DNA of 60,016 nt from Bacilli bacterium. Lineage in GTDB: Bacteria > Bacillota_I > Bacilli_A > RF39 > UBA660. Positions 1 through 7,929 of this stretch are shown piece by piece. Below the pieces are notes generated by a model. It made no database searches. It saw only the letters and a program-made list of their open reading frames with translations, and was not told the origin of the DNA. The number at the start of each line of letters is the position of its first letter. Within the stretch, counting starts at the first letter, position 1. Both the position numbers and the translations under genes were made by a program. The stretch spans positions 1 through 60,016 of the forward strand of contig JAFUTR010000053.1 of the NCBI GenBank assembly GCA_017477845.1. The letters run 5' to 3'.

Positions 1-670
1 CCCAATTATTAAATATACATGGTGCATTTTTTGCTTTCTCTAACGAATCTATTTTAATAAAGTTTAATTTGATACCTTTATCTTTAGCATAGTCAGATAA
101 TTCTTTAATTTCATATTCTACATAAGGACATTCATTAGAATAATAGATGGTGAAATCTTGGCTATCAATTTCCATTTTTCTAGCACTATCACTAAATTTA
201 GGTGTTTCAGATGTCTCAAAAGAAAGTGCCATTAATTCATAATCATTTATAGTATCAACCACTTTAAATCCATAATGTTCAAAGAATTCCTTATCTCCAA
301 TAAATGGTTTTTTCTTTTGTGATACCAATGTACAAACTCCACTCATTTTTTTAGATTTGGCATCTTCAATAGCATATTCTAATAATTCTTTACCAATACC
401 TTTCCCTTTAAAACTACCTGCTACCCATAAACAATAAATATGCATATAGTTTTTACCATTAATTGGAACCCAAGCAGTTTCTATTGGTTCATACTCAATA
501 AAGATTTTCCCCCTTGCATTTAATTTTCTAAATACATGACCATCTTTTAATTTGCTTTTAATCCACTCTTTCTTTTTATCAACACCATCTTGATGTTTAG
601 GATCACCAATTGCACAACAAATATGTTCTTCTTCAATATTATTTTCATCTAAATTAATATATTCATTCAT
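1..670 (-). CDS. GNAT acetyltransferase with C-terminal YoaP-like domain (3' end outside window)
   Basis: The first 223 codons are visible and the C-terminus lies beyond base 1. Residues 50-155 form a GNAT acetyltransferase with the acetyl-CoA loop KGKGIGKEL at about 88-96. From about residue 170 the sequence matches the YoaP-type domain often fused to such enzymes: YYSNECPYVE with a Cys at 181, then a thioredoxin-like strand and helix. The start ATG (668-670) is preceded by a GAGGTG ribosome binding site. The substrate cannot be read from the sequence. The Cys-Pro element suggests a thiol-related or metal-related role for the second domain, but that is inference. Confidence 0.8.
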   Translation of the reverse strand, partial: MNEYINLDENNIEEEHICCAIGDPKHQDGVDKKKEWIKSKLKDGHVFRKLNARGKIFIEYEPIETAWVPINGKNYMHIYCLWVAGSFKGKGIGKELLEYAIEDAKSKKMSGVCTLVSQKKKPFIGDKEFFEHYGFKVVDTINDYELMALSFETSETPKFSDSARKMEIDSQDFTIYYSNECPYVEYEIKELSDYAKDKGIKLNFIKIDSLEKAKNAPCIFNNW

Positions 671-703
671 AGTTCACACCTCATATCCATTATACCATGA
701 AAA

Positions 704-725
704 AAGAGAATTTTTGCATTCTCTT
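704..725 (-). terminator. Rho-independent terminator after the RsgI-like gene
   Basis: An 8-bp stem (704-711 with 718-725), read on the minus strand, is followed by a run of T. It lies just past the stop of the RsgI-like gene and before the GNAT gene. Confidence 0.7.
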
Positions 726-736
726 AATATCTTTTA

Positions 737-2044
737 CTAATTATTTTTTGCTTCTTTCATTTCATATATAATACATTGATTACCTTTTAATCTAGAATTC
801 TCACCTTCACATATAAATCCACTTTCTTTAGCAATTGTTTTATTTAAATTTAAACATCTACTGCCATCATCTATTGGTATTGTTCCATTTGGACAAGTCA
901 TTTCTTTTCTCGGATCTTCTATTCTGTTTATAATACATTTTGTCCCTTCTAGTTTTGCATTTCCTTCACAATAGTATAAATCTGGCGAACTTTTAATTGT
1001 TTTATAACATTTATGATCACTTTCAAGGTCTCCACTTTTACATCTATAATCTGATGCATAGTATGAATTCATATCTACGCATCCACCATTCATTAATTTA
1101 TCACCATTTAAACAGCCACCATTTATAGTTGGTTTTGGTCCATAGCATTTATGATTCATTAATATATCAGTGGCAGGGGTTAATCTACAATATTCTTCTG
1201 CATTTCCTATTAATTCTTTTCTTACACAATATCCATTATCATAATCTCCAGAATTACACTTTTCAAATGCATCAATTACTTCATTCATTACGCATTTATT
1301 ATCAACTAATTTAAATCCATCATTACAAATATAGTTTTTATTTTCAATAGCTTTAATTTCTTCGTAACATTTTCCTTCATGTTCTGCATATCCACGAGGG
1401 CATACTTCCCCACTTGTTGCTGATATTCTCTCTTTTTCTTTTAAGCACCAATCACCTTCAAGTGTATAATCTTCATCACAATACTTACCTGTTTCCTTTG
1501 TTTCTTTTAATTCACTTACTGGCTTGCTTGCTAAATCTTCTAAATTAAAATTTTTATTTTCTTGAATAATAGTTTTTATATATGATATTTTTGCAGGACT
1601 AACATTGTATTTTTTAGCAAATTCTTCATCCTCTTTAGATATTTTATCAATAGTAATAATATTAGATGAGATTTGTTTTTTTTCTAAAGTTTCTTTCAAT
1701 TTTGTTTCTAATTTTTTATTTGAGATATTGCCTTTAGAATATAATACTATTTCTAATAATTCATCTTCATTGGCATATCCTTTTTCTATGAGATTGTCTG
1801 TAATTATATTTAATGTATCATCTAAACTTTTTCCTTTCAAATTGTCACCAATTATTTCTTTTGCGTCTTCATTTAATGCAACAATACTTTTGACTTTTTC
1901 ATTTCTAGTTAAATTAATTTCAATACTAGGATTTATATCTAAAGTAATCGTAGTTGCCGTTCTACTATTGAAAAGAATAAAACTAACAATACCTATAACT
2001 AAAATCAAAACAACTATTATAGAAATCATTATTATCTTTTTCAT
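737..2044 (-). CDS. RsgI-like membrane protein with Cys-pair repeats, lacking the cytoplasmic anti-sigma domain
   Basis: There is one transmembrane helix (about residues 5-25) directly after the start. It is followed by the conserved extracellular module of anti-sigma-I factors with the motif TLDINPSIE; the Asn-Pro (38-39) corresponds to the bond that RsgI proteins are known to cleave by autoproteolysis. From about residue 187 to the end there are some ten units of about 25 residues, each with a Cys, a Gly-rich turn and a second Cys (for example CPRGYAEHEGKC, CNDGFKLVDNKC). The usual N-terminal cytoplasmic RsgI domain is missing: only two or three residues precede the helix. No sigI neighbour is seen. 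The ATG at 2044 is preferred over the upstream GTG because AGGAGAG lies at the right distance. Function is inferred as cell-surface sensing or wall binding. Confidence 0.7.
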   Translation of the reverse strand: MKKIIMISIIVVLILVIGIVSFILFNSRTATTITLDINPSIEINLTRNEKVKSIVALNEDAKEIIGDNLKGKSLDDTLNIITDNLIEKGYANEDELLEIVLYSKGNISNKKLETKLKETLEKKQISSNIITIDKISKEDEEFAKKYNVSPAKISYIKTIIQENKNFNLEDLASKPVSELKETKETGKYCDEDYTLEGDWCLKEKERISATSGEVCPRGYAEHEGKCYEEIKAIENKNYICNDGFKLVDNKCVMNEVIDAFEKCNSGDYDNGYCVRKELIGNAEEYCRLTPATDILMNHKCYGPKPTINGGCLNGDKLMNGGCVDMNSYYASDYRCKSGDLESDHKCYKTIKSSPDLYYCEGNAKLEGTKCIINRIEDPRKEMTCPNGTIPIDDGSRCLNLNKTIAKESGFICEGENSRLKGNQCIIYEMKEAKNN

Positions 2045-2135
2045 AAGCACTCTCCTGATTTTATTATAACATACATATATATTTTTTTATCACTATATTA
2101 GTTCGCTAAAATAAAATTAATAAATAACATAAAAA

Positions 2136-2153
2136 GATGAGATTTCTCTCATC
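2136..2153 (-). terminator. Rho-independent terminator after the XRE gene
   Basis: A 7-bp stem GATGAGA/TCTCATC with a 4-nt loop is followed on the minus strand by TTTTT. It lies 32 bases past the stop of the XRE membrane regulator. Confidence 0.7.
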
Positions 2154-2184
2154 AGTTAGTACAGGAATATCTTAATATTACGAG

Positions 2185-3114
2185 CTAATCTATTTTTAAT
2201 TTAAATGAATACCAAGCAGTTCCTCTATCACATATTGTATCAATTAAAACAATATATTCACCTTTTAAGTTAGGAACAGTAAAATTATTTTTTTCATAAG
2301 TTATTGGAATATCTACCTTTTCATATTTTGAATCATAAAAAGTAATTCTAGTTATGTTTACATCACTTGATGAATCTAAAGCGATAACATCTTCATAATT
2401 ACTATCAAGAAATTCATTGTAAGTAATATCTTCTAGAGGTATTGATAATCCACATGAACTTGCCTTTTCTTCACCTTTAGTATCGGTTATACAAAATGAA
2501 CCAATGTGTGTCATAACTCTATTTTTACCATTAATAACCCATAGATTTCTAGGTGTTGGATTAAATACTTCAGTATCCCAAGTGAAAATCCAAAAACCAA
2601 ATTTAATATTGATACTATTTGACAATGGTTCAAATGGTGAAATAGCAGTTGTTCGTATCATTTTATACCCAAATCCTAAATAAGTATATTTACCATTATT
2701 TTCACCCAATCTAATCATGAATAATGGTTCTTCATTATGCTTTACACGATTATAATCTATCCAAAAGGTCAAAACAAAAATTGAAAATAAGAGAACAACT
2801 ATAGATATAATTACAATTTTTTTAATTCGTTTTATTCGATTTGTAGAATATTTAATAGTATTATCTAAGACCTCATCAGTTTTTTCTTTTAATTCACTTT
2901 CTTTTATTTTCTCACCACTTAATAATTCATTTAGTGATATATCGAGAATTTCACATAATGGTTTATAGAATACAACATCTGGCATTCTTCTTCCATTCTC
3001 CCAATTACCAATAGCTCGATCTGTTACATTTAGCTTATCAGCAAGTTCTTGCTGTGTCATCTTTTTTTCTTTACGAATTTTAGCAATAAATTTTCCAATC
3101 TTTTCTTGATTCAT
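2185..3114 (-). CDS. Membrane-anchored XRE-family transcriptional regulator
   Basis: Residues 6-62 are a Cro/C1-type helix-turn-helix, with QQELADKLNVTDRAIGNWE carrying the two recognition helices. A charged linker leads to one transmembrane segment at about 99-119. The remaining 190 residues are predicted outside the cell and match no domain I recognise; two Cys (SSCGL, TICDRG) could form a disulphide. DNA binding inside and a sensor outside would make this a one-component membrane signalling protein. The gene has its own ribosome binding site (AAAGGAGC) and terminators on both sides, so it is probably monocistronic. Its target is unknown; autoregulation is possible (see inverted repeat at 3163-3185). 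Confidence 0.8.
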   Translation of the reverse strand: MNQEKIGKFIAKIRKEKKMTQQELADKLNVTDRAIGNWENGRRMPDVVFYKPLCEILDISLNELLSGEKIKESELKEKTDEVLDNTIKYSTNRIKRIKKIVIISIVVLLFSIFVLTFWIDYNRVKHNEEPLFMIRLGENNGKYTYLGFGYKMIRTTAISPFEPLSNSINIKFGFWIFTWDTEVFNPTPRNLWVINGKNRVMTHIGSFCITDTKGEEKASSCGLSIPLEDITYNEFLDSNYEDVIALDSSSDVNITRITFYDSKYEKVDIPITYEKNNFTVPNLKGEYIVLIDTICDRGTAWYSFKLKID

Positions 3115-3162
3115 AAATCTTGCTCCTTTCGTAATTAATTATAATTATTAATCATTAAAAAG

Positions 3163-3185
3163 TATCCAAACAATCCGTAGGGATA
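3163..3185. promoter_or_regulatory. Inverted repeat upstream of the XRE gene, possible operator
   Basis: TATCC (3163-3167) and GGATA (3181-3185) form an interrupted inverted repeat about 50 bases upstream of the XRE start, with another ATCC inside it. The position suits an autoregulatory operator, but the repeat is short. Confidence 0.25.
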
Positions 3186-3261
3186 ACATCTTATATATAT
3201 TTTATCATAAAAAAGAGAAATATTTCATTCTCATTGATTCATTGCAATATTACTATATCAC

Positions 3262-3296
3262 GAACATTTTTGTAGCCTACGGTGCTAGAAACGTTC
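3262..3296. repeat. Imperfect hairpin in the rpsI-XRE intergenic region
   Basis: GAAC(A)TTT...TAGC pairs with GCTA...AAA(C)GTTC around the loop CTACGGT, giving a roughly 14-bp interrupted stem. The 254-base spacer between rpsI and the XRE gene holds this element, the rpsI terminator, a weak second terminator-like hairpin near 3213-3233 and no open reading frame that I can support. Confidence 0.4.
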
Positions 3297-3320
3297 AAAA
3301 ATCGATCTTTTAGGCATGCA

Positions 3321-3346
3321 AAAAAGCCCATAAAATAGGGCTTTTT
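3321..3346 (-). terminator. Rho-independent terminator of rplM-rpsI
   Basis: A perfect 9-bp stem AAAAAGCCC/GGGCTTTTT with an 8-nt loop lies 23 bases past the rpsI stop; the stem ends in a T run. Confidence 0.9.
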
Positions 3347-3368
3347 GAAACATTGAAATAAATATTTC

Positions 3369-3800
3369 CTATCTTTTTGAGAATTGAGGTGCACGTCTTG
3401 CTTTCTTTAATCCTGGTTTCTTACGCTCTTTGATTCTTGAATCTCTTGTAATAAATCCAGCAGCTTTAAGAACTTTTCTGTAACTATTTTCGCTATCGCT
3501 TGGAGTTGTACTATCATATTCTAATAGTGCTTTTGTAATTCCTAAACGGATAGCTCCAGTTTGTCCAGAGAATCCTCCACCTTTAACTTCTACATCAATA
3601 TCAAACATATCTTTTGTATTAGTTAATTCAAGTGGTTGCGATAAATTCATAATTAAAGTTTCATATGGTAAATATTCATGTACATCTCTACCATTAACAA
3701 TAATTTTTCCTGAACCAGAAGTTAATCTTACTTTTGCAATACTTGCTTTTCTTTTTCCAGTTCCATAATAAACTTTTTGAGTTTCTTTAGCTTTAACCAT
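3369..3800 (-). CDS. rpsI: 30S ribosomal protein S9
   Basis: The N-terminal [16 protein letters not shown] and the C-terminal [17 protein letters not shown] are diagnostic for uS9; the basic tail ending in SKR reaches the P-site tRNA in the ribosome. At 143 residues it is slightly longer than the usual 130 because of about 13 extra N-terminal residues. It lies 10 bases downstream of rplM, the classic L13-S9 pair, and ends at a strong terminator. Confidence 0.98.
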   Translation of the reverse strand: MVKAKETQKVYYGTGKRKASIAKVRLTSGSGKIIVNGRDVHEYLPYETLIMNLSQPLELTNTKDMFDIDVEVKGGGFSGQTGAIRLGITKALLEYDSTTPSDSENSYRKVLKAAGFITRDSRIKERKKPGLKKARRAPQFSKR

Positions 3801-3810
3801 AATTTACCTC

Positions 3811-4242
3811 CTACTTCATTTCCACTTTTTCAGGTTTTTGAGCCATATGTGGATGTTCACTACCAGCATAAACAAATAACTTCTTAGCCATTTGTCTTCC
3901 TAATCTTGTATGAGGAAGCATTCCTGTAACAGCTCTTTCAACCATTTCAACTGGATATTTCTCTTTCATTTCTTTTGCAGTTCTTACTCTTAATCCACCT
4001 GTATACATTGAGTGATTATAATATTTTTTATCTTCTAATTTATTACCAGTTAATAGAGCTTTTTCTGCATTTACAATGATAATATAATCACCACAATCAA
4101 TGTGTGGAGTATAAGTTGGTTTATGCTTTCCACGAAGCATATGAGCAGCTTTTGCAGCTACACGTCCCAAAGTTGCATCTTGTGCATCAATTACGTACCA
4201 TTTACGTTCTACTGTTTCTTTTTTTTGCATAAAACTATTCAT
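3811..4242 (-). CDS. rplM: 50S ribosomal protein L13
   Basis: uL13 is an early-assembly 23S rRNA binder. [36 protein letters not shown] and [15 protein letters not shown] are family hallmarks, and 143 residues is the normal length. The ATG at 4242 follows AAAGGAG with a 9-nt spacer. It is the first gene of its own unit, with a good promoter and a structured 70-nt leader directly upstream, consistent with autoregulation by L13 as known in Bacillota. Confidence 0.98.
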   Translation of the reverse strand: MNSFMQKKETVERKWYVIDAQDATLGRVAAKAAHMLRGKHKPTYTPHIDCGDYIIIVNAEKALLTGNKLEDKKYYNHSMYTGGLRVRTAKEMKEKYPVEMVERAVTGMLPHTRLGRQMAKKLFVYAGSEHPHMAQKPEKVEMK

Positions 4243-4262
4243 AATTATTTTCTCCTTTTACT

Positions 4263-4299
4263 TAAGTTCAGCCTTCCCACAGCTAAACTTATGTGGGGA
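4263..4299 (-). promoter_or_regulatory. Candidate L13 autoregulatory leader (pseudoknot-like)
   Basis: In the rplM mRNA leader TCCCCAC pairs with GTGGGA (4293-4299 with 4275-4280), while TAAGTTTAGCT pairs with GGCTGAACTTA (4281-4291 with 4263-4273). The two helices interleave, so they are either an H-type pseudoknot or two alternative folds. The second helix ends a few bases before the AAAGGAG ribosome binding site. The position fits the L13 leader known from Bacillota, although I cannot align it to that model here. Confidence 0.6.
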
Positions 4300-4318
4300 T
4301 TTGAATGTACCGATATAA

Positions 4319-4347
4319 ATTATATATAAAAATGTTAAAAAAGTCAA
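4319..4347 (-). promoter_or_regulatory. Promoter of rplM-rpsI
   Basis: TTGACT (4342-4347) and TATAAT (4319-4324) are separated by exactly 17 bases on the minus strand. This predicts transcription starting near 4312, just before the leader stems. Confidence 0.8.
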
Positions 4348-4401
4348 TTAAAATAAGGAAAAATTGGACTTTAATTTACTAAAAAGTCTCTTTTTCAAAT
4401 T

Positions 4402-5028
4402 TTATTTAGTTTTAGTATTAATATTTGTTTGAGTTCCTATAATGTTTTCACTTTCTAAAAAGTCATTTTTAAAGTCAATTTTTATTCTTCTTAATAAATA
4501 TTCTGTTAATTCATCAATAGATTTGAATGATTCAAGATCATTAAAACTCAAAAATTCTGCTGTTATTTTGAATTTTAATTTTCTAAATATTCCACTAAAA
4601 ATTGTGCTAAATTCTTTAATTGTATTATATTCATTTTGTGAAACATATTCTCTTGGAAATACAAAATGAAAATTTTTATTAATTCTATCTGTATCATATA
4701 TTTTTTCACAAACAATTCTCGCATTTATAAAATTTTTGCATAATTTAGAATATTCAATTAATCTCTCTTTATAATCTTCAAGATTTATTTCTTTTCCTTC
4801 TAATAATGCCATTGCTTCTGCAAATGAATTAGTGTGAACTCCCATACCATCAAATTCAGTTGTAGCTATTATGTATTGATTTTCTGTAAATACTGCAAAA
4901 GCGCCATTTCCGTTTTCATCACTAGATTTTTCCCCATTCCCAACAAATCTAAAAACATTAAAGTTATTAATTCTTTCTTCAATACTATCTTTAAAATATG
5001 CTGTTTCCTTTTTTAAAATATTATTCAT
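4402..5028 (-). CDS. Hypothetical protein between truA and rplM
   Basis: The 208-residue product is soluble, without signal peptide or membrane helix, and I do not recognise the family. A central block (residues 40-75: GNGAFAVFTENQYII, FDGMGVHTNSFAEAM) looks like a compact beta sheet followed by a helix; the rest is charged and mostly helical. It lies 13 bases downstream of truA in the same direction, so it is likely co-transcribed with it. It interrupts the usual truA-rplM adjacency. Confidence 0.6.
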   Translation of the reverse strand: MNNILKKETAYFKDSIEERINNFNVFRFVGNGEKSSDENGNGAFAVFTENQYIIATTEFDGMGVHTNSFAEAMALLEGKEINLEDYKERLIEYSKLCKNFINARIVCEKIYDTDRINKNFHFVFPREYVSQNEYNTIKEFSTIFSGIFRKLKFKITAEFLSFNDLESFKSIDELTEYLLRRIKIDFKNDFLESENIIGTQTNINTKTK

Positions 5029-5041
5029 AATAACTCTCCAA

Positions 5042-5779
5042 CTAAATATTATAATCTATATCTTCAAGATAAAGTCCTTCTCTTTTTATTGTCATTACAC
5101 ATTTTCTAAAAGATTTATCTGCAAATATTTTTTTAACAATTCCATTTTCTATTTTACCATTTCCTACTTTAAATAAAGTTCCAACCATATTTCTTACTTG
5201 ATATTTCATAAAACCATTTCCAATGAAATAAAAATAAACTTTATCTTCTTTTTCAATTATATAGGCATCATATATTTCTCTATTATAGTCATTTTTAATA
5301 TCATCATTAGAAACAAATGATTCAAAATTATGTACTCCAATGAACGATTTAATTTCTTCTTTCATTTTTTGTATATCTAATTTTTTTCCATATTGATATA
5401 CATAATTTCTTTCAATTGGATTATATTCTCCACAGTTTATTATGTATTTATAAGTTTTTCTTTTAGCATTAAACCTAGCATGAAAATCTTTATTCACAAT
5501 TTCTGCTCTAAAAACATGAATATCATCTGGAAGTAAACTATTTAATGCACATTTTAGTTTATATGGTGTGATATCTACATCTATATCAACATGAGCGCAT
5601 TGATGATTAGCATGAACTCCTCGATCAGTTCTTCCTGCTCCTGTTATTTTTGTATCTTTATTATTATTAATTGAGTATAAAGCTTTTTCAAATTCTTTCT
5701 CAACGCATCTTAATTTTGGTTGTTTTTGAAATCCTGAAAAATTAGTTCCATCATAAGAAAAGTGAATTAAATATCTCAT
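5042..5779 (-). CDS. truA: tRNA pseudouridine synthase A
   Basis: It isomerises uridines 38-40 of the tRNA anticodon arm. The catalytic motif GAGRTDRGVHA contains the essential Asp (residue 52), and the N-terminal FSYDGTNFSGFQKQ and C-terminal FLRY-like FMKYQVRNMVG are in place. The length of 245 is normal. It starts three bases after the EcfT-like gene, preserving the ecfA1-ecfA2-ecfT-truA order widespread in Bacillota. Confidence 0.97.
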   Translation of the reverse strand: MRYLIHFSYDGTNFSGFQKQPKLRCVEKEFEKALYSINNNKDTKITGAGRTDRGVHANHQCAHVDIDVDITPYKLKCALNSLLPDDIHVFRAEIVNKDFHARFNAKRKTYKYIINCGEYNPIERNYVYQYGKKLDIQKMKEEIKSFIGVHNFESFVSNDDIKNDYNREIYDAYIIEKEDKVYFYFIGNGFMKYQVRNMVGTLFKVGNGKIENGIVKKIFADKSFRKCVMTIKREGLYLEDIDYNI

Positions 5780-5782
5780 ATT

Positions 5783-6367
5783 TTACCTCATTACAAATAT
5801 TATAATAAACAATATAATCGATAAAGCAAGTATCATCGAGTCTATTCTAGTCCAATTAATACTATATTCATTATTACTTTTATTATAACCATTAAATCTT
5901 ATTTTTGACTCTAAATAAAGTCTATCTAAATCTTTACTAATTATCTCATTATTAATATCTTCATTTAAATAGTTTTCTTGTATTTTTTTTATATTTTCAT
6001 CTTTTATTCTTTCAAAATAATTATTATAGAATGATTCTTTATTCATATTGTAGCCTTTTTTTACAAACATTGACTTTAAAAATGAAATATCATTTTTATT
6101 TAAACTAATCAACATCATTATTGTTATTTTTATAATATAAACAATTTTAAATAATGAAATAATAAAAAATATTTCTTTTATTAAAAACAATAAAACTATA
6201 AGTATAAAATCTATTATTAAATGAAATAAATTGTTGTGTTTAAATATATCATAGTAAGTTAATAAAACTAGAAATAACCAAAGAATTATATAATTATCTG
6301 TTATTGTAATAGAAATAATTATAAGAAAAAATATTATTAATTTTAAAAGTGAATTCATTCTATACAT
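5783..6367 (-). CDS. Degenerate EcfT-like membrane protein
   Basis: The 194-residue protein has several hydrophobic helices in residues 6-90, a charged cytoplasmic middle and one C-terminal helix (about 175-193). The gene sits exactly where ecfT lies between ecfA2 and truA. The end of the charged region (SKIRFNGYNKS...WTRID before the last helix) resembles the second coupling helix of EcfT, where Ala-Arg-Gly motifs touch the ATPases, but the Ala-Arg signatures are gone. EcfT is normally about 260 residues. The assignment rests mainly on gene order; no membrane-protein family is evident from sequence alone. Confidence 0.55.
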   Translation of the reverse strand: MYRMNSLLKLIIFFLIIISITITDNYIILWLFLVLLTYYDIFKHNNLFHLIIDFILIVLLFLIKEIFFIISLFKIVYIIKITIMMLISLNKNDISFLKSMFVKKGYNMNKESFYNNYFERIKDENIKKIQENYLNEDINNEIISKDLDRLYLESKIRFNGYNKSNNEYSINWTRIDSMILALSIILFIIIFVMR

Positions 6368-7034
6368 GCTTATAAATATCCTTTATAATGTCTCTTGTGT
6401 CTTTGCTATAAAAAAGTTTTACATTTTTTTCTTCTTTGGCTTTATATGTTATATAAGATAGAGTTGGTATTTCTAGTTTATATTTTATAAGTGTTTTTAC
6501 ATCAATATATATTTTATCTGTTTTATCATATTTTAATTCAAAATCATTTGATACTATTGAATAATCTGAATATCTGTATAGGTCATCTACATCTCCTGAA
6601 ATTATTACAATATATTTTTCTTTTAAATAATTTAATAATTTTATTATTTTCTTTTTATTATAGTTATCAAGTCCTAGAAATGGATTTAGAAAAATTATTA
6701 TCTCATCAAGTTTAGAGATATTTCTTAAAATATTTAAATATATCTTTTTTGTTCTCGATAAGGAATTGATATCTCTTTCTAAAAATGATTTATCCATATT
6801 TAATAAGTCCATTATTTCATATATAAGAGAATATTCTGGATATTTGGAATAATGTGATATTTCATTTATGACATTGTTTCCTATAAAATAATCATTAAAA
6901 TTATCAACAATTATAGGGGAATATTTATTTATTAGATTATTCAATATTATTTTATTTTTTTCTTGAAGTGATACAATACTTTTAGATATATCAGCATTAA
7001 TTGTTTTTTTGTTATTGTCTAGTGTTATTTCCAT
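6360..7034 (-). CDS. Degenerate EcfA2-like ABC ATPase remnant without P-loop
   Basis: No Walker A motif is present in the first 80 residues. The second half still follows the ABC fold: INSLSRTKK (89-97) at the signature site, FLNPFLGLD (115-123) where LDEPTAGLD is expected, ISGDVDD (145-151) for the H-loop (His replaced by Gly), and the EcfA2-like tail motif LEIPTLSYIT. Catalytic Asp, Glu and His are all replaced. The gene overlaps both neighbours by 8-10 bases and the 224-codon frame is uninterrupted, so it is probably expressed. Hydrolytic activity is very unlikely. Confidence 0.6.
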   Translation of the reverse strand: MEITLDNNKKTINADISKSIVSLQEKNKIILNNLINKYSPIIVDNFNDYFIGNNVINEISHYSKYPEYSLIYEIMDLLNMDKSFLERDINSLSRTKKIYLNILRNISKLDEIIIFLNPFLGLDNYNKKKIIKLLNYLKEKYIVIISGDVDDLYRYSDYSIVSNDFELKYDKTDKIYIDVKTLIKYKLEIPTLSYITYKAKEEKNVKLFYSKDTRDIIKDIYKHV

Positions 7035-7843
7035 AATCTATTAATCACCTCATCCATGTTATAATATATTTTATCTACTAAATTATAAAATTCTAGTTTT
7101 CTTGATAAATCAATCATTATCGGAATTTCAAATCCCATTTTTGTTAATTCATTATCTTTATATATAATATTATAGTAAGTATCATCTAATATAATTTTTC
7201 CTTTATTTAATACAATTACACGATCAAGATTAATTATGTCATTTATATCACTTGTCGTATAAATAAAAGTTATTCCCATTTCGTAATTTATTGATTTAAT
7301 AATATTATGAATTATTCTTTTTTCTTTTTGATTTAAAAAGCGAAATATATCGTCAATAAATATTAGAGATGGTTCATGTACTATTGATGTTGCTAATAAT
7401 AATTTCACTTTTTCTAAATTATTTAATTCACTAATCATTTTTGATAATAATCCATTAATTTTTGTTATATTGATAACTCTATCTATTACTTCTTCTATTT
7501 CATCTTTTTTATATTTTAAATTAATAAGAGGATACTCTAATTCTTCTATTACTGTATCACAAAGAAAGTAGTTATATGAATCTTCTAATATAGTTGATAT
7601 ATTTCTTATATATTTTTTAAAATTCTTTTTAGAAAGTAGTAGATTATTTACAGATATTTTACCGCTATCAGGTATTAATATACCAGCTAATGTTTTAATA
7701 AGTGTTGTCTTTCCTACACTATTTGAACATAAAAGTGCTACTACTCCTTCGTTTCTTTGAACTTTAAAAGATAAATCATCAAACAATATTGTGCTTTTAT
7801 TTTTTATTGTTAAATTATTAACTTCTAATATATAGTCATCCAT
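7025..7843 (-). CDS. Divergent EcfA1-like ABC ATPase
   Basis: The overall layout is that of EcfA1: LEVNNLTIKNKSTILFDDLSF, P-loop at 39-47, Q-loop near 87, signature near 138-145, Walker B at 160-165, H-loop near 197. Each motif is altered. The P-loop reads CSNSVGKTT (first Gly lost), the Q-loop Gln is Glu, LSGGQ is replaced by ELNNLE, Walker B ends in Asp-Asp instead of Asp-Glu, and the switch His is Ser. Nucleotide binding may remain because GKTT is intact; normal hydrolysis is doubtful. It heads the three-gene overlapping block leading to truA. No S-component is seen in the window. Confidence 0.7.
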   Translation of the reverse strand: MDDYILEVNNLTIKNKSTILFDDLSFKVQRNEGVVALLCSNSVGKTTLIKTLAGILIPDSGKISVNNLLLSKKNFKKYIRNISTILEDSYNYFLCDTVIEELEYPLINLKYKKDEIEEVIDRVINITKINGLLSKMISELNNLEKVKLLLATSIVHEPSLIFIDDIFRFLNQKEKRIIHNIIKSINYEMGITFIYTTSDINDIINLDRVIVLNKGKIILDDTYYNIIYKDNELTKMGFEIPIMIDLSRKLEFYNLVDKIYYNMDEVINRLWK

Positions 7844-7891
7844 AATATCACCTATCTAATAGGTTATTATATACTAAAATTAAAAAAAAGA

Positions 7892-7929
7892 AAGAAAAAG
7901 TAATAGTAATTTATCTATTATTTTTTCTT
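7892..7929 (-). terminator. AT-rich terminator-like hairpin overlapping the SDR stop
   Basis: An almost perfect 15-bp A/T stem (7892-7906 with 7915-7929) spans the end of the dehydrogenase frame and is followed by T-rich sequence on the minus strand. It would separate this gene from the ECF-like block. Confidence 0.45.

Noticed and set aside
3213..3233. Second terminator in the rpsI-XRE spacer
   Set aside because: A 5-bp stem with a long loop is weak, and no upstream gene other than rpsI, which already has a strong terminator, would need it.
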